Part shown: in pieces, positions 26,084 through 36,068 of the stretch
How positions within the stretch are numbered: position 1 is the first letter of the stretch
Layout: each line of letters opens with the position of its first letter
Assembly: GCF_022539315.1 (NCBI RefSeq)
Contig: NC_066326.1
Location: 13,284,601 to 13,348,600 of the forward strand
Reading direction: 5' to 3'
From: Serinus canaria
Taxonomy: Eukaryota; Chordata; Aves; Passeriformes; Fringillidae
DNA length: 64,000 nucleotides
The notes under the pieces: model-generated
Told to the model about the DNA's origin: nothing
Databases searched by the model: none
The model's input: the letters and a program-made list of their open reading frames with translations, nothing else
Translations under genes and position numbers: made by a program

Positions 26084-27360
26084 CTACAGAGTCTGAGTGA
26101 CCAAGGCAGGAAAAGAAATTCACTCCTGAAGCAAGACTCTTGACTTCAGCTTCATTTATTTTCTTCTTGTTTTTATCCTAAAGAGAAACACAGCCTTTGT
26201 GTTCCTATTTGTATCTACTTCTATCAAGCCCTATCAAAATCAGGATATTCACCTTTGTGCTGCAAACAAAAATATTTGAAGTTACTTACATGTGTGCACA
26301 CCATCCTTAGTCTGTCTTTCACAAGGGCTCTGGTTGCTTTGTACATCTGCAGAACACTACCCATTGATGATGAAAATTCTTCCCCCTCCCTGGGATTTTG
26401 AGAGCCAGTAAACACCACTACCATCCTGATTAAAGAAAGGAATTCAACAGGAATCTTGCAATAATACCTTTTTAAAGTCATCTCTCTGTGTTGCCTGTTT
26501 GGAGCTGTTATTTGCCTCTGAGGGCCATTCACAGCTCTGTTGCACACACTCCACAAATGTTGCTGCTTGAGAGATTTTGTCACAGGCACGTTAAAACTAT
26601 ATGTGCTTATATACATTTAATGTTTCAAAATGAAAAAGCAGAACCAGCATGCAAATGGCAGATCAAATATCCCATCTATCCATTGTTCCCATGAAAAAAT
26701 TAAATGAGTGTTTACTCCATGCCATTTTCAAAAAACCACTTTCAGATGTGCAAGCCTCAACGCTGAGGATGTAAAGAGAGATTGCAGAAACATACACTTT
26801 TGATTAAATCACCAACTTTTGATTTCAATTAATATCTCTGGCCCAGCAGAAAGGCTGTGCAGTGCTTGGAGGGTTTAGATTTGCTTCCCTCCCTCTGCCA
26901 GGCAGGTCCCTGCAGTGACTCCTCCAGAGAGGCAGGGCTGCACTGAAGGGCCACAGGCATTAATGAATTTATTAGAATGATTTTGGTTCTGTGTTTGGGA
27001 TACCCCAACAATCAGATGGAATTAATGAGACTCAAAAGCTGCACAAAGCTTGCAGCTGATACAATTTGCAGCTCTTAAAGCAATTTCTTTAGTTACAGAG
27101 CCAAAATTATGCAACAGTCCTGACCATATTCTTGACCCCTAAATGCATGAATTCATCTCTAAAGTTGACTTTCCTAGCTAAAGTAGCCTTGAATTTTTAT
27201 GTAAAGTTCTTTTAAATTGTAGGGATCAGAAGGCTGATAATAAATTACTTTTCTACGCATAAAGAAACTCCTTTTTCTTTCAATAACCCTTCATTGCAAT
27301 CTAACATTAAGCCCCTTCATTTTTCTTTACTCCTCTTAATGTATAACAATTTTTACATGG

Positions 27361-27408
27361 TTTTTTTTTTGTTTTTTTTTAGCACAACTGTACAGTTTTT
27401 TTTTTTTT
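27361..27408. repeat. Poly-T tracts
   Basis: Two T-runs with one G interruption, then AGCACAACTGTACAG, then a third run of 13 Ts. Confidence 0.85.
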
Positions 27409-28344
27409 AATGTCATTTATTCAGGCTGTTTTAAAAGCACCTCTTCCTCTTTGCACTTTATATAGGTTTTGGTTTTGTAAGCTTTTTAAATATAGAACCA
27501 AAACCTGCCATATACATGGAGCAAACTCAAAATGTCTCATTAGTTGCTGCCATACCCTGTGTTAACAGTTCTGGTGAAATTTATAAAAGCTATGCACAGA
27601 GTAGGGACTACAGTAAAACATGGCTTTGAATCAAAACAAATATAAATCACTTTTCATCTGGAAAGTCTATCACAGCATTTTATAAGACAATATCCACACT
27701 CAAACTGATGGGACAAAACCAGTGCCAGTTCAAACCTTATGTGGCCTGAGCCCTTGCAGTGCCCTGCCACAGAGCCCACATCCCTTCTGCACATGGGAGA
27801 TGGCAGAGCAAGTCCCAGGAGAAGATTTAAAATTATCCAGCACAGCCTCTGAAAGCCTGATTAGAGCTGAGGGGTCACTGACCATGGATGCACTGCTGGA
27901 ACAAACCCCACTGGGAGCCAAATTAAAAACCTTCCCCAGCATCACACGGGCATGGGGGGGGAGCCTGAGCTTTGCACTGAGCAGAAGGGTGCTCAGATGG
28001 CACAGGCACAGCTGAGATACCAAATACAGATGGTGCCCTCCTCTGACAGACTCCTCTGTGAATCTCTCATTCCTACAAGAGTTTGTGTTTTCCCTTTATC
28101 ACACTGACCCCACGGTGGGCTGGTTTTGTTAGAGTGCCACTCCTATGCTGCTGTCTGTTCTTCCTGACTCTGAAATGCATTCATTTCAGCAACTCCAACA
28201 AAATAAACAGCTAGGGGTTTTGATTTTGTTGTTGTACAAAATTATTTTAGTTCAGAGTTTGTATTAAGTTTTTCACCCACAGAGTTTCCAAGACTGTATA
28301 AAGCATGTAGATCAAAATATCCATGCAGAAGAGGAGATTGGGCT

Positions 28345-28453
28345 GTCCTTCAAATTCAGTGATGTGCCCAATGTCACACAGCAGTTGAGAACCACAAAGA
28401 GAACAAGCTCTCTTGGTTATTCTTCCAATGCCCTGCTCAATAAACCACAGTCA
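28345..28453 (-). mobile_element. MIR-type SINE relic (antisense)
   Basis: The plus strand reads AGTGATGTGCCCAATGTCAC, then ACAGCAG, and later CAATGCCCTGCTCAATAAACC and ACAG. This is the familiar reverse complement of a MIR core (cf. GTGACTTGCCCAAGGTCACACAGC) running into the tRNA-like head (cf. CACTAACCAC-type end). The middle is strongly diverged. It is a second independent ancient SINE trace, in the same transcription direction as CACNA2D3. Confidence 0.55.
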
Positions 28454-31400
28454 GCTTTGTTAACTTCCTCTTGATCTGCATGGCAAGATGAATCACAACA
28501 GCACACTTCTCCTCACCTTGACATTAGAGAACTCCTTAGCAATTGAGAGTTTGTGTTACACCACATTACACACTCCTATTAACCTTTCCTGAACCCTTTT
28601 GTGTTGATGAAATCCATCAGCAATGCCCAGTGTGATGGCACACTCATTTTCTGCAGAGAAATTCTCACTCACTCCATCAAACAGCTCCTAGGAGCTCTGG
28701 ATTAGCCTGTCTCATTTGACTCTCACACACACTGAGGAACTCCTGTTGCCTCAAAGTCCAGCTTGGTTACTTCACAAAATACACTTTTAAAACAAAATAT
28801 TGGAATATTTTTTGCATACTTCTTTACTGTGATTAGTTACTCAGTGCTGTACCAAACAACTATCCTGGGAAATTTGTTATCATCAGCAGACCTGACAAGG
28901 ATAGTTACTGCTTTCCTTGCAAAATAATTTCCACATTAAAATCACTGCAAGGGCACTCTACCCCCAGCATATTTAATCTTTACAAAGATATTTACTTCTG
29001 ACCTATTTTTACCTCGTAGCTATATGTAAATGCCACAAAACCAAATCCATTAAAGCATGAACCTGAATGATCATCAAAACCAAACAACCCAACTCCTGAT
29101 TTAGCAACATTCCTCTGCCCCATCTGTGAAATGCCACACAAGGTGTCTCCTTGAACCTTTCACTACTAGATATGTTTATGTCTATCTATATATACACATT
29201 TATAGCATCTAGATAACTGAAAATACCATGTAAAGAGCATTTATTGGAACACAAGCATGGTTAAAGCAGCTGAGCTAGTGGGGGAAGATAAAAGCTACTC
29301 TACCCCAGAGTACTTCTCATCACAAATACAATTTTAGAAAAGCAGCCACATTGGTGATGCATAAATTATAGCATCTAATAAATAAAAAGATAAGGAAACA
29401 CACTCCAGGAGGTTCTTGTTCTCTGAGAGTAATTCAGTATTTTAACTTTTACCTGAAGTAGCTAATGAAAAGAAAACCACCCCAAATGGGTGATGCAAAT
29501 GTGTGAGGCAATCTAATTCCAAGCAAGCAGCAATTGGAAATCATTCCCACGTTTCCCTGAACAGAGTTGGTTTGGTCAGTGCAGCCCCAGCAGCAAAAGC
29601 CTGGCAGGGTTTGCCTGGCTGCTGCCTCCAGAGCCCACGGCAGAGGCACCTGGGGCTCCTTCCCCAGCAGGGGCACCTCCCCAGCTCCCCTGAATGCCCC
29701 TTCCACACAACTGGAAAGAGCTGGAAAAGCAAACTACTGTCTTGCCAGTTCTTCCAGACATCTGAAACATCTCCACAGGCCAGCAAGGATTTCCAAGAGC
29801 TACTTAACAAAGGCTGTCAAGAGCTGCTTTGGAAATATATTTCACAGAAGCTGTCTGCACAATTACCCACACCTTTGCTTCTATTTTAGAAAAGAACATA
29901 AAGCCCTCATTGAAAATGAATAAGAACATTCTGGAACAGCCCTGGAGGTTCCTTTTTCCATAAGGCTGGTCTGGATACTCTTGAAAACTCACTCCAGTAT
30001 TTCACATGAGCTCCTTTCCATGAGGAACAAAACAGCTATCAGGATAAATCTGCAGAGTCCAACACCATCCAGAGGCTGTGTTCATCCATGGCCAAGCCTC
30101 CACTACATTTTCAGGGGAAAGTACATTAAAAGCACGTGCACCTAATCTGCTCCTCACAAAAGACTGAAGCAATCTGAGAATGCAATCCTTTCACCCTGGA
30201 CCCTTCCAAGCCACTGAGGTGACCTGACAGCTCACTGCCACCACCAATTCTCAGCAGGGATGAGATCCTCCAACATTCCCTTTCGTACACAAAGCTGCCT
30301 TGTCTTCTCCAAGAGCCTCTGTGGTTGCTGGAAACAAGAGCAGCCAAGAGACACAGCTTACTTTGTGCTGTAAGCTCACAGGATGCCACCACCAACTAAT
30401 TTATTTCAATCAGACATTCTGGTAATTCTTTTTTTCCTCTTCACACTCCTCTTATCACTGAATGTCTCTTTCTGTCCTCACTGTTCCCCCCAGCCTATGC
30501 CTGCCCTACACCAAGCTCTTCCACCAGCTTCTGCTGTTTCTAGAGACTTCTATTAGACAGCACTTATTTTCCATCCAAGAAAAATTACACAGCTGTCTTC
30601 CCACCCTTCATGGTTGCCCCTAATTGAGCAATAAACTAAAATGAGCAGCCAAGAAAATGTGAAATAAAGTGGAATGTATGCAGAAGAAAAAAAAAAAAAA
30701 AAGGTGTGTTCCAAGACAAACCTTTGCTTAGCAATATCCCTGCCTTTTGAGAAGGTCCAAAGCACTGCTTTTAAGAATCTCTGATGGGTTTTGTTCCTCA
30801 GAAAAAGAAACCCAATCTCCTCATGACACAAATTATGTTTTGCAGTGTTCTCCACCATGAACTTTTGTCTGCTTGGATACCTCGAAACCATCGTGTGGTA
30901 CCTTCACCATTCACTCTTAAATGAGCTTTTGATTTCATTGTCTGGCACTCTGAAGGACATGGCATTGATCCCTGCTGCTCTGGCTCATCATTGCATTTTT
31001 CTGTGCACTCCTGATAGAAGTATTTATATTGATTTAGGGCTTCAGAGAGGTGTCAGAACACCACAGATCAAAGGGGAATTTTAATAACAAGAAAAAGCAT
31101 AACATCTGAATATCTGAATTTGGGTGCCTAAATTTAAGCTCCCAGTTCTTCAGCTCATGACTGAATGTTAAAAATTACTATGCTTTCAAAACTCTGGGCT
31201 CCCCTCAGTCACATCAATGCCAGCATCATCAGTCTACTCTCAGCATCTGTGAAAATCAGACCACCTGCATGTGGTCTGAGGGCAGATGTCTTGAGAAGAA
31301 TTCAGTTAGTTACCCATAAAAAAAGAAAAAAAATATTTGGGAACCTAACTATAGCATTTGGCACTGCCTGGGAGTGTGAAAACATATTTGTGGTTTTGCC

Positions 31401-31855
31401 ACACAAGCTAATGCTTTTCACTTCCATATGTGATTCCCAGACACTTCTAACACTTCAAAGAAAGAGCAGAGGATGGCCAGCCCTGCTGCATCCTTCTGGA
31501 GAGCAGCAGATCCATCATGATTCCCTTCAAAGCTTCACAAAACCAACTGCTGAACAGACAAGGACAAACAAAGGGTTAAAGTTCAACAGCCCAACCACCC
31601 TAATCCAATATTTAATAACTGCCTTGGAAGGCTGTAATGTGATATAAACTAATGCCCTGCACAGCAGAACTGGGGCAGATCCTTTTCTCTTTGGGCCATT
31701 TAGCTAGGAGAGTCTCAGACTGGCATCTGGCTCTCAATATGTTTTTCCCTCAGCAGAGTTTTTCCTCTCTCACACTTTTAAAAATGACACTTGAAACCTC
31801 ATTAAGGAAAAGTCCTGTGCATCAAAATCCCAGCCAGAGTTCTGTTTGTAGCTCT
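28454..31855. other. Intronic stretch without recognised genes
   Basis: A GC-richer, CpG-poor patch at 29.56-29.72 kb with overlapping frames on both strands, and a 16-A run at 30687. A 160-codon frame at 31165-31647 is unrecognised. Confidence 0.7.
30687..30702. repeat. Poly-A run (16)
   Basis: Sixteen As after CAGAAG. No poly-A signal or retroposed gene recognised upstream beyond a lone AATAAA at 30663-30668. Confidence 0.85.
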
Positions 31856-31948
31856 TTGGTTTTGTGTTTTCTGTTTGTTTTTTGTTTTTTTTTTTGGGGG
31901 GGGGGGTGGGTTGTTTGCTTGTTTTGGGGGTTTCTGGTTTTTTTTGGA
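31856..31948. repeat. T-rich and G-rich low-complexity tract with G-quadruplex potential
   Basis: T-runs are followed by 11 consecutive Gs (31896-31906), T, GGG (31908-31910), then GGGGG at 31926-31930 in a G/T context. The tract ends directly at the left arm of the long hairpin. Four G3 runs can be chosen within about 35 bp on the plus strand. Confidence 0.9.
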
Positions 31949-32066
31949 TTTTATGAAAATTGAATGAATAGTCTAGGCAGTAGTAACCTTTGCACCATGT
32001 CTTATGTGGGTATGATATGGTGCAGAGGTTACTACTGCCTAGACTATTCATTCAATTTTCATAAAA
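31949..32066. repeat. Long near-perfect inverted repeat (50-bp arms, 18-bp spacer)
   Basis: Left arm 31949-31998 and right arm 32017-32066 are reverse complements at 49 of 50 positions. The only difference is T31990 against G32025, which is a G-U wobble in plus-strand RNA and an A-C mismatch in minus-strand RNA, the CACNA2D3 sense. The 18-nt spacer (GTCTTATGTGGGTATGAT) allows two or three more pairs at its base. Arm ends are TTTTATGAAAATTG and, outside the right arm, CATAAAA. I do not recognise the arms as a known transposon, and no clear target-site duplication is visible. In pre-mRNA this would fold into a hairpin of microRNA-precursor size or larger. Confidence 0.97.
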
Positions 32067-32086
32067 GGGAATACATAGGTATTCCC
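32067..32086. repeat. Small hairpin abutting the long inverted repeat
   Basis: GGGAATAC (32067-32074), ATAG loop, GTATTCCC (32079-32086): eight perfect pairs starting at the very next base after the right arm of the long inverted repeat. Confidence 0.9.
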
Positions 32087-35000
32087 AAACATCACTGAAA
32101 AGGGTAAATAAGCCCTGAGCAATTTCAAATGTTGCAGAGATGACTGAAATACAGCAACCCAAATTTTTGCCTTTATTTCCTCCAAAACTGAAAGCTCAAG
32201 ACATTTTTATTAATTTTACATAGCTGCCTAATGATATCACTTCATCAAAACCTATCACCCAAAATGAATGAGATTCAGACACTCAGAAGTTTGTGTAGTC
32301 TCAGACCTATATTACAAACCTGTCTATTTTTCCTGTCACAAAACTAACAATAAAATAAGTTGGCTACCATGCTAGAGGAGAATTATTTTTTTGTAGCACA
32401 TGTCAGTATCTGATCAGATTGGAAGCATTTCAGCAAACCATCAGCTTAGCTCTGTTTTTGAAAACTTAAAAGAAATTTGGCCAAATTAAATCTGAAGCAA
32501 ACCTGTATCAAGTTAAAACAGGGCACATTCTTTATTCTACTATGTAGAGAGTTTTCTAGGTTCAGTTAGCTGTAGAATACAGACACAAACATGGGATGCC
32601 TGTCACAGCACATGTCACAGTTGAGACAGCCACAATACAGAGTATCCCCAGACAATTTCAGAAAGCTTCAGCCCATACAGAGGAACATCATGCCACTTCA
32701 GGAGGCTGCAAACATCTGCCCTTCTTGTTCTTCAGCCCAACCTTTTATCCCCTCCTGTTGATGCATTGCACCTGTGTGCCCTCTGCTCCCTTGGGTGGTT
32801 AGTCAGTGCCCCTGGGCACTCCATGGCTCCTTACCTTCAATGCTGCTCACCTGCTGCTCACAGCTGTGCCCACTGGGGATGATGAGGTTCAGCCACAGCC
32901 CCACTCCCAATTACCACAAACTGTGCACCTAAAGATGCTTATTCAGCTTTTTTCTGATGCTCAAAAGGAGCAGAAAGGGTTTTTTGTCATTTAGGAATTC
33001 ATTACATCACCAACAGAGATCATGTCTCAGTAAAATCTGTATTACCTGTGGTAGCCCCACAAGAGATGATCCCCCCAGTATATAGAAATAAACCACCTAA
33101 CTGCAGAGCCTGTAATAGACTGCACAAATACATTTATCAGAAAAAGTCAAGAGCTTTGGCACTAGAAAGGACCCAACAACAGCTTTGTTTTGCTTGGTCA
33201 ATAAACCACTATTAATGATAATGTATCTATGAATTAAAGATGCATCAATCTGCATAGCAGAGAATAGAAGCCATGAATAACAGCCAAATCAATACTATCA
33301 AGTTGTAAAGAGTACAGTGTGCTCTCCTTCAGGCTAATGGTAATTAATTTACTTTCCCTCCCTTCACACATGTGAGGAAGCAAGCAGAAGAACACAGTAA
33401 CCACATAAATTTTAATTATAAAATGAACACATATTGTTCTCTCCTGACTGGATCTTTTCTGTTCATACATTTAGAGCACTTAAAAATTATTACTTTATTT
33501 GCACATAGAAAAAACAGCTTGTGGTTTTGGGAGCATATGCACATACCAGCTGATATTTTCAAGTACTGCAATTTGAAAGTTTGATTCTTAAATTAAAGAT
33601 CTTGCTCTGGTTGGGTTGTTTGTTAGTATAAACAACCAATGCCTAAAATTACATTTCTGCAGCACAAATACTCTCCTAGTGAATGTACCTGTAGGGATGT
33701 TCTGAGTCTTGTGTGGTTCAATATCCCATAATGGAAAGCCTTATCACTGAAAACTACATTTGCTTATGCTGCAGCTGAAGTTTTTATTCAACTCCACTGT
33801 TAATTAAATAACACCCTTTCTTTGCAATTGGAAAAAGAAAAAAGGTTTAAGTGATCAGCATCTAATAGAGGCATCCCCTTCTTAGGAAAAAAAATATTTG
33901 GAGGTCCTGTTAATCCAATGGACTGCCTCTGGACCAGCAAGGTTCTAGGGGAGGAAACAAGATAAAGTTCTTGGTTCTCTGGTTTTAAAGAGAGAGTGCT
34001 GTTGCTTTCTAAAGAACACAATTTAAATATTCATTGTGTTAAAGTTCTTCTAGGTACTGTTTTTGTATAAAGTAAACTTTGGGCTGCTGTAATTAACAAT
34101 GCAGTTTCACAGACACGGAAATTCAAGTTTCCATTTTAAAAATACATCCTTTGTGGCAATGTTCAGCAAAGTGCCATCAGCAGATAGCAACTATATCATT
34201 GCTTAATAAAAATACACAATTTCACTAAAGCTCAGCACACCAAACAAAGGCACCACAATCTCAGGTCATTGCAAGGCAACCCATTGATAAATTCCTCAGT
34301 GTGCACCACAACACCATGACCTTGGTGAACTGCATCCAGGCCTCTAAGCAGCAGAGTGATTAACATACACTGAAGTTATAACACAAGTGGTGCTGTTAAA
34401 GCAGGCAGAACAAGTCAGCACATAAAGATAACCCTGTGTGAATTAGGGTCTCAGTGCTCACTCCTCACCCTCCCGGGGCTCTGTGACACTGCTGCCCCCA
34501 AACACAGAGAGGCTGAGCTCTGAGTCTAAGCTGACCTTGGGCACTTCACTGTGTAAAACACTCCAAGTGGGGCCACATCTCCATCTTGGCAGCTTTCTGA
34601 AAGTTTTGCTGTGGAACAACAAACTGCAAATAACTAAAGGAATTTAGTTATTTGCTCTCAATTTCCAACACAAATTTCATCCCATTAACCTACTGAAAAT
34701 TATAATCATTATTAGATCCTCTTCAGACTCTACCCTGCATTGTAAACACCCTAAAATTTACTTTCCCTTTTTCACAACAGCATAATTTGTCCCTTACTAT
34801 TACAAACATTCAAAGGACAGTGTACACCAATAAAATATAATTGCAGTGAGTGGACACTGTGTTTGCATTTGAGGCATGGCAGAGCCTGTGCTGCCTGCCC
34901 AGCACTGCCAGAGGCACACATCTGTTTGTGCAGTTCTAGTTCAGTAGTTTAAGGAATGAAGTATCACCTCATTACAGAACTGCCATGTATGAGTGAATTT

Positions 35001-35352
35001 GTGGAGCTTGCCCTCCTCACAGTCAGACAGTTCTAATCTCCTTGCAAACCACAGTGGCAGCACAGAGATGGAGTGTTAAGCTTATCAGGCCTCATCTGTA
35101 CCATCACCTACTTAGTTAAACCCAGGCCATCCATTTCTCTGTCATTTCTTTGTTCCTGAGGTGCCTGAATGCATAATAGCCACTGGCAAAAGATGCAAGA
35201 TATCTTTAAAGACTGCAATAGAGCACCAACTACATTTTTTTAAACACAGACTGAAAACAATTCACAGGGACCGTTTTAATCATGGGTTGCATTACATGCA
35301 TTTCTTCTTGCCCTAGAATTCTAACTTGCACTATCACCACATAACCTGTTAC
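32087..35352. other. Intronic stretch without recognised genes
   Basis: Contains the 13-bp-arm inverted repeat at 34626. A GC-richer patch at 32.6-32.9 kb has a minus-strand TATA-like GGATAAAAGG at 32741-32750 but nothing else that supports an LTR. Confidence 0.7.
34626..34655. repeat. Perfect inverted repeat (13-bp arms, 4-nt loop)
   Basis: GCAAATAACTAAA (34626-34638), GGAA, TTTAGTTATTTGC (34643-34655). Exact complementarity with a tetraloop. Confidence 0.95.
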
Positions 35353-35402
35353 ATAGAGTTATTAATTTATTTTATATATAGAGTTATTAATTTATTTTAT
35401 AT
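35353..35402. repeat. 25-bp tandem duplication (2 copies)
   Basis: TAGAGTTATTAATTTATTTT followed by ATAT(A/T) occurs twice in a row (35354-35378, 35379-35403), differing only at the last base. A recent slippage-type duplication. Confidence 0.95.
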
Positions 35403-35552
35403 TTACTTTCAATGCCTGCATAGAAATTCCTGACACTGAAAAAAGCTTGCATTCCTATCACAGTATCACAACTGGGAAGGGTTCTGATAACTGGAAATCC
35501 TACAGCATAATAAAACCCACTCAACATTCAACCACTCTTTTTTGACATCAAG

Positions 35553-36068
35553 TGTCCTGTCAGCAGGCAGACTTTGGGAGGGGCCAAGAGGCATAAAAAG
35601 TGACTGCACCCTAAGCCTTGGGGGCTTTTTTGAACTTGCTTTTGGAGCTTATGCTTTCATCTTGTGGGGGCTTTCAGAACCCTATGCTTTTTGCCCTGGC
35701 CCCAGCCCATCTTTTGGCTCTCTTGCCTTCTCTGGCTCTTGCTCACATCCTGCCTCCCTGTGTCCCTGAGCAGCAGCCTGCCTGCTTGTCTCTGTGTGCC
35801 CCACCTTGTCCAGCCCTGCTCACTGCCCATCCAGGCTCCTGGCCCTGCTGCTCCATCCCCCTCAGCTCCTGTCCAGTGCCCAGCCCTGCCACAGGACATG
35901 GACAGCACTCCAAGCTCCCCTTGTCCCTCTATCTCCTCTCTCCCTCCTCTCTCTGGAGCCTTTTCCATTTTCCTTCCTTTTCTGTCCTTCCAGCCCTCTG
36001 TCACTTGGGAAACTCCTTTTCCATCTCATTTTTGTTACCAATAAATGGTTCTCAGATCCAATGCTTGC
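35553..36068 (+). other. Pyrimidine-rich cassette with TATA-like and AATAAA signals (possible LTR remnant)
   Basis: Begins near TGTCCTGTCAGCAGG, with a TATA-like GCATAAAAAG at 35591-35600. About 440 bp of C/T-rich sequence follow (CTCTATCTCCTCTCTCCCTC near 35.93 kb), then AATAAA at 36040-36045 in CCAATAAATGGTTCTCAGATC. A promoter-like signal plus a poly-A signal in half a kilobase suggests a solo retroviral LTR or another short transcription unit. Against an LTR: the TATA-to-AATAAA distance would give an unusually long R region, no target-site duplication was found, and I do not recognise the family. Open frames here are by-products of the stop-poor pyrimidine tract. Confidence 0.3.

Larger units (their letters stand above)
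22072..28344. other. Intronic stretch without recognised genes
   Basis: Holds a 14-bp tandem duplication, one perfect inverted repeat (23620), the A/C-rich array at 26041 and poly-T tracts at 27361. An open frame of 178 codons (24424-24960) has no recognisable domain. Slightly GC-rich patch at 27.7-28.0 kb, CpG-poor. Confidence 0.7.

Noticed and set aside
31949..32066. Reading the hairpin as a mariner-derived (MADE1-like) miniature transposon because of GGTGCAAAGG-type sequence in the arms
   Set aside because: The resemblance lies next to the loop and points the wrong way for terminal inverted repeats; the outer ends do not look like mariner ends and no clear TA duplication is visible.
32640..32910. 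Possible minus-strand LTR with GGATAAAAGG TATA-like motif
   Set aside because: No poly-A signal at a sensible distance, no TG...CA ends or target duplication, and no recognised family.
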